A stretch of 64,000 nucleotides of DNA from Artocarpus heterophyllus (lineage: Eukaryota > Streptophyta > Magnoliopsida > Rosales > Moraceae). Every line of letters begins with the position of its first letter. Position 1 is the first letter of the stretch. The position numbers were made by a program, and so were the translations under genes. Where the stretch lies: the NCBI GenBank assembly GCA_025403435.1, contig CM046330.1, positions 21,226,239-21,290,238 on the forward strand, written 5' to 3'. Shown here piece after piece: positions 46,137 through 58,170 of the stretch. A model generated the notes under the pieces. The model worked only from the letters and a program-made list of their open reading frames with translations, was not told where the DNA came from and made no database searches.

Positions 46137-47986
46137 AGTTTAGATGGCTGGAAAAAATTAGTCCGCTATTTTTTAATACAGAAATAATGGGTACATGGTT
46201 GTTAGGCTGGGAATGAAATGGACTTGTGCATCACTATAAGGAGGCCGAAATGATTAGAGAAAATTATATGTTATCTCATGCTTTTAAAAGTTGTGTTTAT
46301 TTATATCATACTAAAAAAAATTTATGCCATATTATCATTCATATTACATGTTAGATTATGTCACAAATAAACATATACATTTATGAAAAATAAATCTTAA
46401 AATATTGGTATTTATGAAAATTCTCCAAATAATTAGTCGTCTCTCTGCCGTTATACTAGGCGCTTAAGCATGGATGCTTCGTTACCAATTGAACAAAGAC
46501 AAGTTCCAACGTATAGTGGCATCAGAACGTATATCTTAGGGCATCCTAAGGGACTTGCATTGAAAATGACGTGTGTGTATTACTTACTTTTATTTTTTAA
46601 TATACAGTTTTAAAATTATTTCTAAAATTTAGTTATACTCATTTAACAAAAAGCATAGAAATGAGGATGGACAATAATAAAATATTCAAGAGAAATATAA
46701 AAATTTAAAAAAAGTACAAAAAAATGAAAACAAACAAAAAAAATAGGGATAAGAAAAGAAACAAAAAAAAAGAAGTGAGGAAAGCAAAAAGATAAAGAAG
46801 GATGAAGAAGGTGAAAAAAGAAAGAAAAAGAAAAATAAAAATAAAAAAGGAGGGTAACATCCTCTCCCCTCCATGTTTTTATATCTTTTAATATAATATA
46901 GATATAGATAAACCAAAACAGTGAAAACTCTAATATATATATATACACCAATTAAGATTTGTTATGATTGCAATACTGACATCTAAGAACTCGATCTATG
47001 ATATTGTTGTGTTTGAGAAGTAGGGTCATAAGGCCTATAAGATTTTGTCATGTTTCTTGCAGTGCGTCAGCAAGAAATGGTTGAGAAATAGGTGACTCCT
47101 CCACTAGGAACCTTACTAGTGGTTCATGTTTTGAAGCTATTAAATCTGATCAAAATTATTTTTTTTTCTATAGATCTCATTACACTTTAAATTTATGTAA
47201 TATTTAGTAATCTTAGAACGTAATAATTTTCACTGAAAAAGATTTAGAGCATACCTTGATTCATGACTTTAATTTACAGAGAACCAATTATTTATTATTT
47301 TTGACGTATTTTTTCTATTGGAGGGAAAGAATAAAACTAATTAGGTAAAGAGGGGACTAGACTCTTATTTATAGACACTCAATAGATGCCTTCTATCAAA
47401 GCACATATCCTTTCATTAATGCAAACAAATCCGTTAATAAGAGTTTCAATCCCTAATAGCCAATAGGATTTTAGCATTTGAATAATTATTAAACTAAATG
47501 AATCATAAATCAGATAACATTATGAGGCATTTAATTAATCATGTGGACTATAATTTTAACTGGTTTGATGACTGAAAAATATATGCCACTTATGAGTATC
47601 TTTTTTAGTTCCCAGAAAAAATGCCCTATTTAAAAAAAGCCCTAAAAATATTCATCAAAAAAACATTTTCATTTTTGTCAATCACTCCATGTTGGTTTTC
47701 CATTTCCCATTCTTTTTTCCCCATTTTTGTACTCTATGCAATTATTTTTTTCCAATACTCAATGCAATCTCTCATGAAAACAACCACATACATTTTCAAA
47801 AAGTTCTATTTTCCATTTTTCATAATCATAAACAAAGGCATTTTAAAAGCTCTCCCAAATAAAAATTACTTATCAAAACTTTGAATAATGCATTATAAGA
47901 GAGTAAATTCCTAAAATATATATACATAGTAAGTAATGAAAGGCACATGTTTTTTTAATCAATCTAGTTTATTTTATTTTATTTTT
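46137..47986. other. AT-rich intergenic DNA with a long polypurine tract
   Basis: 46680-46850 is nearly all purine on the plus strand (AAG/GAAA-rich), followed by a TA microsatellite at 46932-46945. The rest is AT-rich with no gene seen. A short open stretch near 47058 recalls an F-box end but is too small to call. Confidence 0.5.
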
Positions 47987-48819
47987 TGTTGGGATATGAT
48001 TTGGTCTGGCCCAAATCATGGATCAAAGGCCCAATATAGGGAGCCCAATTCAAAGATTGATCAAATCGAGCCCAATAAAAGTGGTCGATTCAAGCCAGAT
48101 TGTTGCTATTAGGTTCGCCAATCCATTGTTTGTTTGATTAACGGCATCGATTGGTTCGATAGCTTTGATTCGATTGGAGTTTTTGCTTAGATCGCTTGGT
48201 GTTTTTCCACACTTTATCAAACAAGTGTTGGTTCGTGAGGGTCACCGAAATCGATTTGAATTCGACAATTACAAGAAGACATCTATTAAATTACAAAGAC
48301 GAATGTGGGATTATGGTCTGATATTCACGTCCTATTAGATACCAACATGTGTCTCATTACTACTACATGCATTACAGGATCCACTTCTTTCGTTAGTAAA
48401 AGCCCACGACCTTATGGTCTATCTCTAAAAATAGAAGTGGAATACACCATTGGAATCATCCGAACTCTTTTTCACAAGCTAATACTCTGCAGAAATTACT
48501 CTAGAATTCCATTCTCATAAATCCATTTATTTATACATCAATCCATTTGTAATTTGTGCTCAATTCTCCATTATAGTGAAGTATAGTGAACGTAGTTCTC
48601 ATTAACGAGTGAACCACCATAAATTCTACGTATAGTATCTTTTATTTTTTGCTGCATTCATTTCTTATTCTATGATTCTAATCTCTTTACTCTATTAATA
48701 ATCTACTAATCTTGTTTATAAAGGCTTGCAAAGGACCTAATAACAATGGTTTGAGGGCCATATTACCCATAATAAATTAAGCAACATTCTAATTTTTGAT
48801 TTAATTGTAATTTCAATGT
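47987..48819 (+). repeat. 5' LTR of second Tat element
   Basis: About 830 bp starting TGTTGGGATATGATTTGG, like the TGTTGAGGTGGATTTGG start of the other copy. The right end is placed a few bases before the primer site, by analogy. Confidence 0.75.
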
Positions 48820-48827
48820 GTACCATT

Positions 48828-48845
48828 TGGCGCCTACCATGGGGC
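48828..48845 (+). other. primer binding site of second Tat element
   Basis: TGGCGCCTACCATGGGGC, close to the TGGCGCC-type site of Tat/Athila elements and found directly after the LTR. Confidence 0.8.
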
Positions 48846-48895
48846 ACTTAAATTGCCAACTCAAGGATTCCTAGCAGCTTCAACCACTAGTGAGT

Positions 48896-50526
48896 ATGGC
48901 TGACAACAACAACAACCAAAACGTCTGCAATGAACAAGATAAGAACATATGGATCACTTCATTGGGAGATAAGCAGCTTGAAGTCCTTACAGTGGAAGTC
49001 GAATCACTAAAGAAATTGCTTAAGGAGCAAACAGCTCGATCCTAGGAGTGTGTCCATGGCTTGAGTAACTCAGCAACTATAACAACTCACTTAGAAGATA
49101 ATTCAGCTACAAGAACTCCTAACTCTTGGCATATTCTTACTATTACCCGTACTCTGGGTACTTGGCTATTCCAGCGATATAGTGGCAATACCAAATGCCG
49201 TCATCTACCAGATAGTAGCCCGTATACAACCCCGTAAGCAGGATGCAACCTTTGTATAGTATGCCAACATTAATAATCATAACTACACCTACATCGACCT
49301 TAGTGAATCCGACAATCCGAGCAACTACAACGATGACAACAACTCCTCTATTAGGTGTTGAGAGGCAAGTAAGAGATACAAGGCTGTTGAACAAAGGAAT
49401 CGAATAGGCAGTTTTGTCGATAGAAGCTGTCCCAGTTCCAACCCTATTGACTATTAAGGTAATTTAGCAAATGATACGAGACATGTTGGAATAAAATAGT
49501 AGGCTCATAGGAGAGAAGATTGATCAGAAAGCCACAAAGGCTATAAGCCAAATGTCGATGCTCGACGACATCTCTAAAAACATTTGAGAAAGGCTATTCA
49601 CCAACAGGATTACCTCAATTGTACTTCCAAAGTATGACAACTTGGTTTTTGCTCGGTTCGACAGAACAACAAACACAAAGGACCATCTTCTCCAATATAA
49701 GAACATTGTTAGTGCGACAAACATCCCCGATTCCATAATAGATGAGATTATGTGCAAGTTGTTTACACAAAGTCTGAAAGGACCAGCATTGAGATGGTTT
49801 AACAACTTGCCAGCAAAATCAATAGACACTTTTAAGGAGCTAACTTATTCATTTGTCAAGGCTTACTCTGTCCATATCAAGATTGGTAAAAGAACCAAAG
49901 ATCTTTGGTCAGCTATTCAGAGTCGAGGTGTATCTCTTCGGGCATACATTAAGAGGTTTAGGAAGGCCATCTCAAAAATCTCGAGGTTAGAGTATGGTAC
50001 AACAAGAGAAGCACTAAAGAAGGAATTATACATAAGTCCCCATTCAAAAATAGCATAAGTTCGAAGAATCCATAGATGATCCATGAAGCTCTCAACAAGG
50101 CGAAAGGGTGGATTGACATCAAGGAAGAAAACGAGAGGTGTGAGCAAGAGATTATAAGAACCAGAGCTATAAATAAAAAAGTGGAGAGGCCCTACCCAAG
50201 GCCAGACCCGAGCACAAAGAGCGAATAAGAACTCCACCATGGAAAGAGTGGAGAAAGAAAGATAAGCATAACCTGCAAAGGGGAAATAGGCCATTATCTC
50301 CTTTAAGGTATGCCCTTTGCAAGGCTCTATAAACTGAAATAGCAGAGCTACTGAAGAAGGGCCACCTTAATGAGTACCTATTATAGAAAGGCTAACAAAC
50401 ATACACGTTCAACCATGAGCGTGGCAGACAGAGGAACGGGCAAACTTGGAAAAAGACACTACCACCACTAGTAGTTAGGAAAGTGATCAGGGCTATTTAC
50501 GGAGGCTTAATTTTCAATGGGAACTA
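48896..50526 (+). pseudogene. gag and start of protease, second Tat element
   Basis: ATG 48896 gives MADNNNNQNVCNEQDKNIWI and VEVESLKKLLKEQTARS, then a TAG near 49043. After a frame change the gag domain reads clearly from 49642 to 50058: TTNTKDHLLQYKNIVSATNI, LKGPALRWFNNLPAKSIDTF, FVKAYSVHIKIGKRTKDLW. The last recognisable part, VIRAIYGGLIFNGNYDD, is the lead-in to the protease and is cut at 50526. Matches the minus-strand gag of the first Tat element nearly position for position. Confidence 0.8.
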
Positions 50527-51159
50527 TGACGACCCGCCTTTTCGGGCAATCATTTTACTTACTTAACATTATTACTTAAACAGTAATCTTACTTAGTAAG
50601 AAAAATACTGTAATAATTTTTTCTTCTTTTTTTTTGAACATTCTTTAAACGTTCTTTAAAACTGATGCGACCTCTGTCGCCATTCATGTCGAGACCTTGC
50701 TCAACACTTGACTTTAAAACCATTTTAAATCGTTTCTTAAAACTTAATAAGAAACATTTACTAAAACATCGCTTAAAACTTAACTTTATAATTATATTAA
50801 ACAGTTCATAAACTATATCTTAAAACTTGGAAACATTTCTTCAAACTTTGTTTTTTTCTTAAAACTTTGAAAACACTATATTAAATAGTGGAAGATATTT
50901 CTTTTAAACAGCAGAAACATTACTGTAGTGGTATCCATACACAAATCCTCGCATCCATCCTCCGCAGCACCCAGCTCTTCTAATGGGTCCTACTAGTCAC
51001 CCATAAAACTACCTACAGCATGAATAAACTTTTTATGAGCTTTCACTCAGTAAGTTCAAATAAAATCTCACAAAGCATTTAAACATGCTTTAAAAACTTT
51101 TCTCATGAAAGCCTTTCTCTTAAAACACATATCATTAATATTTTCCATAGACATTTATA

Positions 51160-51430
51160 AAAACGACTTTCATAAACATTCTTCATAAAACTTTTCTAGA
51201 ACGTTTCTCATAAACGTTTTCTATAAAACACTTAACATGTAGCAATCCTTAGAATGCTTTTCGTAAAACATCATTTATAAACTTTTTCTTAAAACTTTTA
51301 TCATAAACACTTTTCATAAACATTTTTCATAAAATATTCCTAAAACGTTTCTCATAAACGTTTTTCTAAAGCAATCTCTATAACGTTTTTCATAAACGCT
51401 TTTCATAGAATATTTAACATAAAACAATCC
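51160..51430. repeat. array of AACGTTT/AAACGTT inverted repeats
   Basis: GAACGTTTCTCATAAACGTT (about 51201) and AACGTTTCTCATAAACGTT (about 51345) form 7-bp stems around CTCAT. Many CATAAACATTTT variants lie between them. Similar in design to the hairpin arrays in the other LTRs, but AT-rich. Confidence 0.65.
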
Positions 51431-52120
51431 TCAGATTGCTCTTCATAATGTCATTTATGTTTTCATAAACATTTAATATAAAACATTCCTTAGAATTTTT
51501 TTCATAGCATATAAATGTTTCATAATAAATAATCAAATACAATCACAATGCATGTTTTCATTTATGCTCAATTATGAACTTTCGATCATGAGCATCTTAT
51601 GAACATTCTTTCTTACTTTAACTTTCTATCATTGTTCCTTATCTTTTCTTATCTTACACTTTAACTTTCCTTATCTGACTTTAACTTTCCACCTTTTGTT
51701 CCTTAACTTTCTTTATCTTACAACTTTTAGTGTTCATACCAACATCTTTAATCATGAGATCATAAACGTGATGCTTCCCTTATGGAAGACTTAAGACCAT
51801 CGAACTTCAAGGTCGTGTACCTCACATCTAAGAGGTCAAACTTTAACTTTACTTTCATTACCTCACAACGAGGAGGCTGGTACGACACTTTCTTTTCACT
51901 TTATGTTGCCTTCTTATTAACCTTAGTGAGCACATTAAATGCAACCACATCATATGCAAATACACTTGCAAATCATAGCTTGTACTTTAAAATCTATTGC
52001 ATAACAAATACAACTCATTGCATAACAAATGCAACATAAAATGTAAACACATTTTGCTAATCATAATTTGTACTCTGAAACTTATTGCATAACAAATGCA
52101 TCATATAACGCAATTATATT

Positions 52121-52318
52121 TTGCAAATCATAACTTTTATTCTAAATCATATTACATACAAATGCAATATATATCGCAATCACATATTGCAAATCATAAC
52201 TTTTATTCTGAATCATATTGCATACAAATGTAATATATATCGCAATCACATATTGCAAATCATAACTTTTATTCTAAATCATATTGCATACAAATGCAAT
52301 ATATTACATAACAAATAC
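52121..52318. repeat. 66-bp tandem repeat
   Basis: TTGCAAATCATAACTTTTAT recurs at 52121, 52187 and 52253. The third unit is incomplete. The length is a multiple of three, so a repetitive 72-codon ORF appears, which is an artefact. Confidence 0.88.
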
Positions 52319-52934
52319 TTCATAAAACTTATAACTTAAATTATAAAACATTATGCATTATCGAAATGCAGGACTTATACTAATCCTATTTCGTATCTAG
52401 GTTGCACATCCGCATCTAGATCATAATCTGGTACATAAAGGCTGGCTAGTAAGTTCATCTTTTTATTGTTCAGTCTATAGGTCTTTTATCATCTAGTCGT
52501 TCTAGACTAGGGATAATGATTATCTAAAACATGTTTATGTATTTGTCTGAAAACTTCTAAAGGTCATAATAGAGCTTAACTTTTCATATCTCTCTCTTGG
52601 CTCTGCTCTTGTGACCTCTCTGTTGGTCACGAGAAATTTTTCAAATTTTATTTAATTATCTAAATCGTTCTCATGATTTCTAATCGAACCTAGGATGTCC
52701 TATAGTAATTTTTCTAGTTTCCTATAGGCAAATTGGAGATTATATCCTTAATGGGCTTCTTATGGACCTTATTGTGCATGTTCATTATGCACTACATAGT
52801 ATTGCACTTATATACTATATCTTGTTATATTCTAACTAACAAGCATCAATCATAACATTTATATCCATATCATTCGCTCGTACAAGTATCATACTTACTT
52901 ATCATATTCATAAACATATCATACATATACATAT

Positions 52935-53102
52935 CATTCATATCATACTTTCTCATTTCATGCTTTCACATTTTACTCATACTCATGTCGTTCATTTCAT
53001 ACTTTCACATTTCATGCTTTTACATATTACTCATACTCATGTCGTTCATATCATACTTTTACATTTCATGCTTTCACATATTACTAATACTCATGTCGTT
53101 CA
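52935..53102. repeat. 54-bp tandem repeat
   Basis: About three units containing ACTCATACTCATGTCGTTCA, with small differences. Again a multiple of three, giving a spurious repetitive ORF. Confidence 0.85.
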
Positions 53103-53610
53103 TTTCATACATACACTTGTCATTCATACTTTCATATCGTAAAGTTGCTATACATTTTTCTTCTTTGGATAGCAACTATTTCATGTTATATTCATATAAT
53201 ACTTTAAGTCATGGCACATTTTGTTGGAAACAAAGTGCGCAGCGGAATTTTAAAAAAAAATTTCATCAGAGTAATGTCCAAAATACAAGTTTGACATGTT
53301 ATATGTATAAATTAGACAGATCTTACTAACCTCAATGTGCCGAAGAACCTCCGCAACTTGTGTAGAGAAGTAACGTTCCAGAAGAGCCTCAACCAATTGG
53401 TCTTCTTTGCTATTCTCTATCCACAACCGGAGTGAGTGTGGGCTCACACGCATAGCTCTTCCACCGGTGACTCTCCTTCCAACCAATAGAAAGAACCCAA
53501 AGCTAGTGTTCGTGATTTGTGAACAAAAGCTCTCAGGGAGTTTTCAAATGCTCACTAGAAGAGTATCACTCTTAATCTCTCAATTGTTCTGAGTAAATCA
53601 TGAGACTCAC

Positions 53611-53630
53611 TCCCTTTTATAGCTATTGGT
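53611..53630 (-). promoter_or_regulatory. copia LTR core promoter (CAAT and TATA)
   Basis: Minus strand ACCAAT followed by CTATAAAAGGGAG. The best preserved of the copia LTR promoters in the window. Transcription would run toward lower coordinates. Confidence 0.65.
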
Positions 53631-53739
53631 CCTGGGGTCAGTCCATATCAGATTAGGTCTCAAAAACTCAAAACAGAATCAAGTTCGGATCAATATTTGA
53701 TAAGATCCGCGTGAAAACGCGTAATCTTATCTCCCGCTG

Positions 53740-53800
53740 ATCGGCAGGGCCGAACAGGCCAGTTCGGCAGGCCAACCACGTCATTCGGCAGGCCAAACTC
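53740..53800 (-). repeat. GC-motif array in copia LTR D
   Basis: Three units (ATCGGCAGGGCCGAAC, GTTCGGCAGGCCAAC, ATTCGGCAGGCCAAAC on the plus strand), spaced about 21-22 bp, at the same place relative to the TATA box as in copy A. Confidence 0.9.
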
Positions 53801-54240
53801 CAGAGAAAAAATCTCCGTAAATCTTTTATTTTCCACTCGAGATTCTAAAGGATAAAGTCTCAGTTTTGATTCAAATAACCCAATAGAGAAGATATCTGAT
53901 CAAAACAAACTTTATCAAGATAATCTCTAAGAAAATAAATCAATTCACAATAATTCTACAAGTTTATCTTGTTCTAATTTTTCCAAAATTAAAACAACCG
54001 ACAAACAGACAAGAATTATCTGATCGCAATAATTCAACAAGTTTATCTTGAACTAATTTCTTACAAAATTAATTCAACTGATAAACAAACATGAATTATT
54101 TGATTCTTACAAATTTTAAGCCAATCTGATAAATCTGACATAAGTCACCAATTATTGGAAAAGCATGCCGTGTCGTTACAGGATTTTGTGAGCTAGCAAA
54201 GGGGACCAAAATGGACCTATAAAGTTCAAGCTCATGATAA

Positions 54241-54245
54241 TTATG
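54241..54245 (+). other. target-site duplication, left
   Basis: TTATG, repeated exactly at 63301-63305 on the far side of the gypsy element. Confidence 0.95.
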
Positions 54246-56375
54246 TGTAACGCCCTGAAATTTATTTAATGTTAATGTGATATAAATGATGAATTAGTAT
54301 GCCATAATTAATGTTTCAACATTAATTTGATTACTTGGTTGGATTTTGAATTTTTGGTTGTTTTGTTAATTTGGTTAATTCAAATGATTTCTTATTGTTT
54401 TATAATGATGTTTTGAGTTTTAAAACACAACAATTTGTAAAATGTTAAAAATACTCCGTTTTACAAAACCGTGGGCGGCACATGATTTTCGCACAGTAAA
54501 ACCACCCACCGATTTTCTCTATTTATTCTCTTTCTCTCCCTCCCTCTCTTCACTCTGCTCACTCACTCTCTCTCTTGAAATCTCTCTCAGCTACACTCTC
54601 TTCTCTCTATTTCTCTCAAAAAATTTTGAAACCAAATTTGAATCCAAGCTTCGGGTTAGCAAGAAGGAAGCTCGGGAATGTGATTTGGCAACCGAGAACG
54701 CGGATTGAAGCTTCGATTCGAGATTAGTTTTGAAATTTCTAAACTTTTTTCAAAATTTTCCATTTTGTACATTTTTGAAATCTGGGTTTGTTTAAGCCTA
54801 GAAAACCCTTAATTTGAGTTAAATGAACTTAGAACAACTGGAATCTAAGCTTAGATTGAAGAAAAATAGATTGGATTTAAGATTTTTTATTTTTCTCTCT
54901 ATTTTCTCATTTTCAGATTTTTGAGATTTTTGAGTTTAAATCTTGTTTAAATGAGTCCAAATGTGTTCTAGTATGTTTTTCTATCAACTATGATTGTTTT
55001 CCATGCCTGGGATTTGAGAAAAATAGGTTAGAATCAAGATTTGTGTTTTGGGGGAATCGAAAACCCGTGGCTAGATTTCTGGGTTTTTCCAGTTCGGCAG
55101 GCCGAACTGTGTGTTCGACAGGCCGGTGTTCTTCCGTCCGGTAGGCCGAACCTGGGGAAATGACCAACCGACCGAACTATGCTTCCGGCAGGCCGAACTG
55201 TACAGTTCGGCAGGCCGAAGCAGGGAGTCCGACAGACCAGCCGAGGCATGAAAAATTGTGTGATTTTCACCCGTTTTCACTGTTTTGAACCCTGATTTGA
55301 ATTCCAACCTTATAGAATGATTTTAAAGATACAAATGGCACACTAGGACATCATGAAATGGTTTAGTAACATAGAATGTCTCAAACTAGATATTGATCGA
55401 CTTAGTTTGTATCTAGGACCGTTCGTGGTTCCGCGGAGCTAACGTATAGCGGACCGGGATTACGGTGTGGGGCACCGGCACGAGTATTGAGGTAGGACTT
55501 CTACCCTATTCTTTGGTAGCCTAGTTTTCAAAATGATTTGGCTTTGAAAAGGATTTCTATTAAAATGTTTTCAACGGTTGTTTGAAAATGAATTTATCGG
55601 TTATATTTTAATATACTGTGAACTAAAATGAACTTCATAATGAATGTAAATGACAACACTTGGTAATTGGGTTTTGGAATGATGATAATGAACATTTAGG
55701 CATGATGCCATATCAGAGATTGGGTCGTGTAGCGATTGACCTTAGGGGTAGGTCCCGAAACCCAGCTGGGCCACTACGGTGGTGATACTATTATGGTTTG
55801 CCTAGGAAAAAGAAAATAATATTTCGGGTTATCCAAGTAAACTGTTCTGGGTAAGGATGGTTTTACTTAAATTTGCTTATTGATTTATTTATTCAAGGTT
55901 CTTTTAAATATCTCCTGAATAATGAAATGTTTCTTTAAATTAAATTATTTTATAAAACCTAGTCCTACTGAGCCTTTCGCTCACGTTTTATTTGTTTTAA
56001 ATTTCCCCCCCTTCTAGGTGGTTTTCCATTTAGGTTTGGAGAGGAGTCTTCGGACAAGACACAAGAGCAGTAGAGGGACTAGTAGACTTACTTGTTTTAT
56101 TTAAATCAAGGCATGTAAGATCTTAACTTTATTTGTACTTGGACTGTGATTGTATTTATGATATTGTCAGTACCATGTGTGTGCACAAGTTGTGGGTCTG
56201 TGGGACCCATACTCGCTATATTATTCCTTTATATAAACTTTTCATGAATGGTTTTCTTCAAATTTTTATATTTTATATTTAATTCAACCCCTTAAACTCT
56301 AGATTTTTAATTAAATTCTCTTTTAATTAATTTAAATAATCTACCACGTCACCTCCCATACTTCGGGGCGTGACA
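54246..56375 (+). repeat. 5' LTR of right-hand gypsy element
   Basis: 2,130 bp, TGTAACGCCCTG to GGGGCGTGACA. CT-rich stretch 54530-54620 (possible start region), GC-motif array 55092-55245 with seven units, and a 7-base C run near 56005. Confidence 0.95.
55092..55245 (+). repeat. GC-motif array, seven units
   Basis: The first unit is the perfect 16-mer GTTCGGCAGGCCGAAC (55092-55107). Later units vary as TTCGACAGGCCGG, TCCGGTAGGCCGAAC, TCCGGCAGGCCGAAC, TTCGGCAGGCCGAAG. Confidence 0.92.
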
Positions 56376-56378
56376 GAA

Positions 56379-56390
56379 TGGTATCAGAGC
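56379..56390 (+). other. primer binding site (initiator Met tRNA)
   Basis: TGGTATCAGAGC, an exact match to the usual plant site, three bases after the LTR. Confidence 0.95.
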
Positions 56391-56480
56391 CCAAGGTTAT
56401 GAACCTTGGGAATTGTGCACACATAGGTTTGGCAATGAAATAGCTCTGACAGTCCAAATTTTGTTTTCAGAAGTGAGAGA

Positions 56481-57620
56481 ATGGCACCTAGACATCGTTC
56501 GACAGCTGACACCGAGTTCAGAAATGATGAGGGCATGAAGAGGTCTATGTTTGTGACTTTTCGACAGATAGCAGCCAGGGCTAGACCTGGAGATTCTGAT
56601 GTTGGTAGTCGGCATGCGTACTTTAAGGAATTCCGACGGGCGTCTATTCTGACTTTTGATGGCAACAGGGATCCGCAGTTAGCAAAGTATTGGCTGGATT
56701 CGGTCTTGAAGCATTTGAATACTCTTGGTGTGCCTGAGGAGTATCGTGTGGAGTTTGCTGCGTATAAGCTCGAGGGTGGCACTAACACTTGGTGGAAATA
56801 AGCTAAGCGTCTCGAGCGCGATGGTGATATCAGTTGGGATAGGTTCGAGGAGCTGTTCTATGATCGATATTTTTCGCAGGGGTATAGAGATCAGAAGGCA
56901 GCTGAGTTCTACAGGTTGCAGCAGGGCGATCTGTCAGTTCAAGAATATGAGGCAAGGTTTAATGAGTTGGCTAGGTTTGCTCCATCAGTGGTGGCATCGG
57001 AGCGTGAGAAATGTATTAAGTTTCAGGAAGGGCTCAAGGCTCCTATTCGGCGACAGTTGGTTGCTCTACGGCTTAGGAGTTTTGGAGAGCTTGTATCATC
57101 GGCGATCTCCGTGGAGAATGATTATGTGCAGTATTGTGAGGACCGAGCCAAGGCTTTAGGAGGACCGCAGAGGAGTGGCAGGAAGAGCACTAGTAGTCGT
57201 CCAGCTCCGGGGAAGGGCAAGCAAGGTGGCGCGACCAGTGGTAGCAGTTGTTCGTCTGGCAGCGGGTGCAGCAATCCCTACAGCTTCCATTGTCATTTTT
57301 GTCAACAGCTCGGACACATCAAGAGGAATTGCCCGATCAGGAGTGCCCGTCTTGGATCTCAGACCGGGGAGGATGCCAGTCATCAGTCTCAGCCTCAGAC
57401 CCTACCTTCGCCTTAGCAGTACCTACAGTTGCAGTATCCCCAGTTCTCTCCTCAACAGTTTTCATATCCGGCATGGAGGCAGCAGCCGCAACATTTCCAG
57501 CACAGTGTTCCTCAGTATCGAGCACCGAGTATAGGTAGTGTGTAGTCATCTCCATCCCAGCAGCGTCGACAGAGTAATCCAGGACCCAGCAATGTCGGTA
57601 GAGGAAAAGGGAAGGCTCCA
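56481..57620 (+). pseudogene. gag of right-hand gypsy element
   Basis: Starts at ATG 56481 (MAPRHRSTADTEFRNDEGMK). The gag domain FKEFRRASILTFDGNRDPQL, AKYWLDSVLKHLNTLGVPEE, YKLEGGTNTWWK is broken by TAA at 56799 (Gln expected) and resumes as LQQGDLSVQEYEARFNELAR. An intact zinc knuckle CHFCQQLGHIKRNC is at about 57292-57333. Further stops at 57414 and 57543, both TAG where Gln is expected, lie in the Gln/Pro-rich link to protease. Confidence 0.9.
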
Positions 57621-58170
57621 GTGCAGGTTCATGCGATGGCATCTGGAGGATCAGATTCTCATGTTGGTAACGCGGTTGTCGATGGTATGATCTTGGTTTC
57701 TAGAACTTTAGCTCGCGTTTTATTTGATATCGGTGCCTCTCATTCTCTCATTTCGAGTTCTTTTGTACATGCCTTGGGATTAGAGATAGAAGAGTTTAAT
57801 GAACCCCTAGTTATAACTTCTCCCTTGGGGCGGGTGTGTGTAAATTGCATGTGTAAATCTTGTAAAATAAAGATTGGGGATGAGATTTTGAAAAGTGATT
57901 TGATTATACTTCCCATGAGCTCCTATGATGTAATTCTAGGGATGGACTGGTTGTCCAGGTATAATGCAGTTGTGGACTGCCAACTTAGGAGAGTGACCCT
58001 AGTGTATGATAGGGGGACGATGATCACTTACCAGGGTGGTGGTGATTGGTTCATGAGTGAGCGTCACATGAAGTCGTGTCTAGGAGGGCGAAGGAATCTA
58101 GGTTGTTGTGCTTTTCTTGCCAATCTAGATTGCAAGCCCTATGCTTTGAGAGGCAGTGTAGCGATTCTGG
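57621..58170 (+). pseudogene. aspartic protease of right-hand gypsy element
   Basis: The reading frame is open. The active-site loop reads [16 protein letters not shown] (about 57722-57769) where the family has Asp-Thr/Ser-Gly, so the Thr to Ile change (a single C to T) probably kills activity. The end motif [20 protein letters not shown] (about 57921-57980) is normal. Confidence 0.88.

Larger units (their letters stand above)
47987..50526 (+). mobile_element. second Tat-type element, 3'-truncated
   Basis: 5' LTR, primer site, gag and the start of the protease region on the plus strand. Sequence stops at 50526, where a gypsy LTR begins. Same family as 18473-40570 by LTR ends and gag, but diverged. 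No RT or integrase in the window. Confidence 0.78.
50527..53221 (-). repeat. AT-rich gypsy-type LTR (minus orientation), incomplete
   Basis: On the minus strand it ends ...AAAAGGCGGGTCGTCA at 50527, a typical LTR end. The stretch at 51020-51060 resembles the conserved 'acttactgagtgaaagctcat' zone of Tekay LTRs. No internal region is seen. It has many CATAAACGTTT repeats (51160-51430), a 66-bp tandem repeat (52121-52318) and a 54-bp tandem repeat (52935-53102). The right end is interrupted by the copia LTR at 53222, so the start is not visible. Confidence 0.6.
53222..54245 (-). repeat. copia LTR, copy D, first part (minus strand)
   Basis: The 3' half of the copia LTR in inverted orientation relative to copy A; on the plus strand it starts TGTTGGAAACAAAG. 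It includes the TATA box CTATAAAAGGGAG (minus, 53611-53622) and the GC-motif array at 53740-53800. It continues at 63306 after the inserted gypsy element. It is close to copy A and well preserved. Confidence 0.9.

Noticed and set aside
47058..47095. Possible F-box carboxy fragment (CVSKKWLR)
   Set aside because: Only about ten residues after an AG site, then a stop; no second exon or F-box motif nearby.
52121..52339. 72-codon repetitive open frame
   Set aside because: Produced by the 66-bp tandem repeat; no start context or conservation.
52960..53329. Repetitive open frames of 60-114 codons
   Set aside because: They follow from the 54-bp tandem repeat being a multiple of three; low complexity, no domain, present in more than one frame.
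54442..54708. 88-codon open frame in the gypsy LTR CT-rich region
   Set aside because: Low-complexity Ser/Leu frame; its equivalent in the 3' LTR is broken, so no sign of selection.
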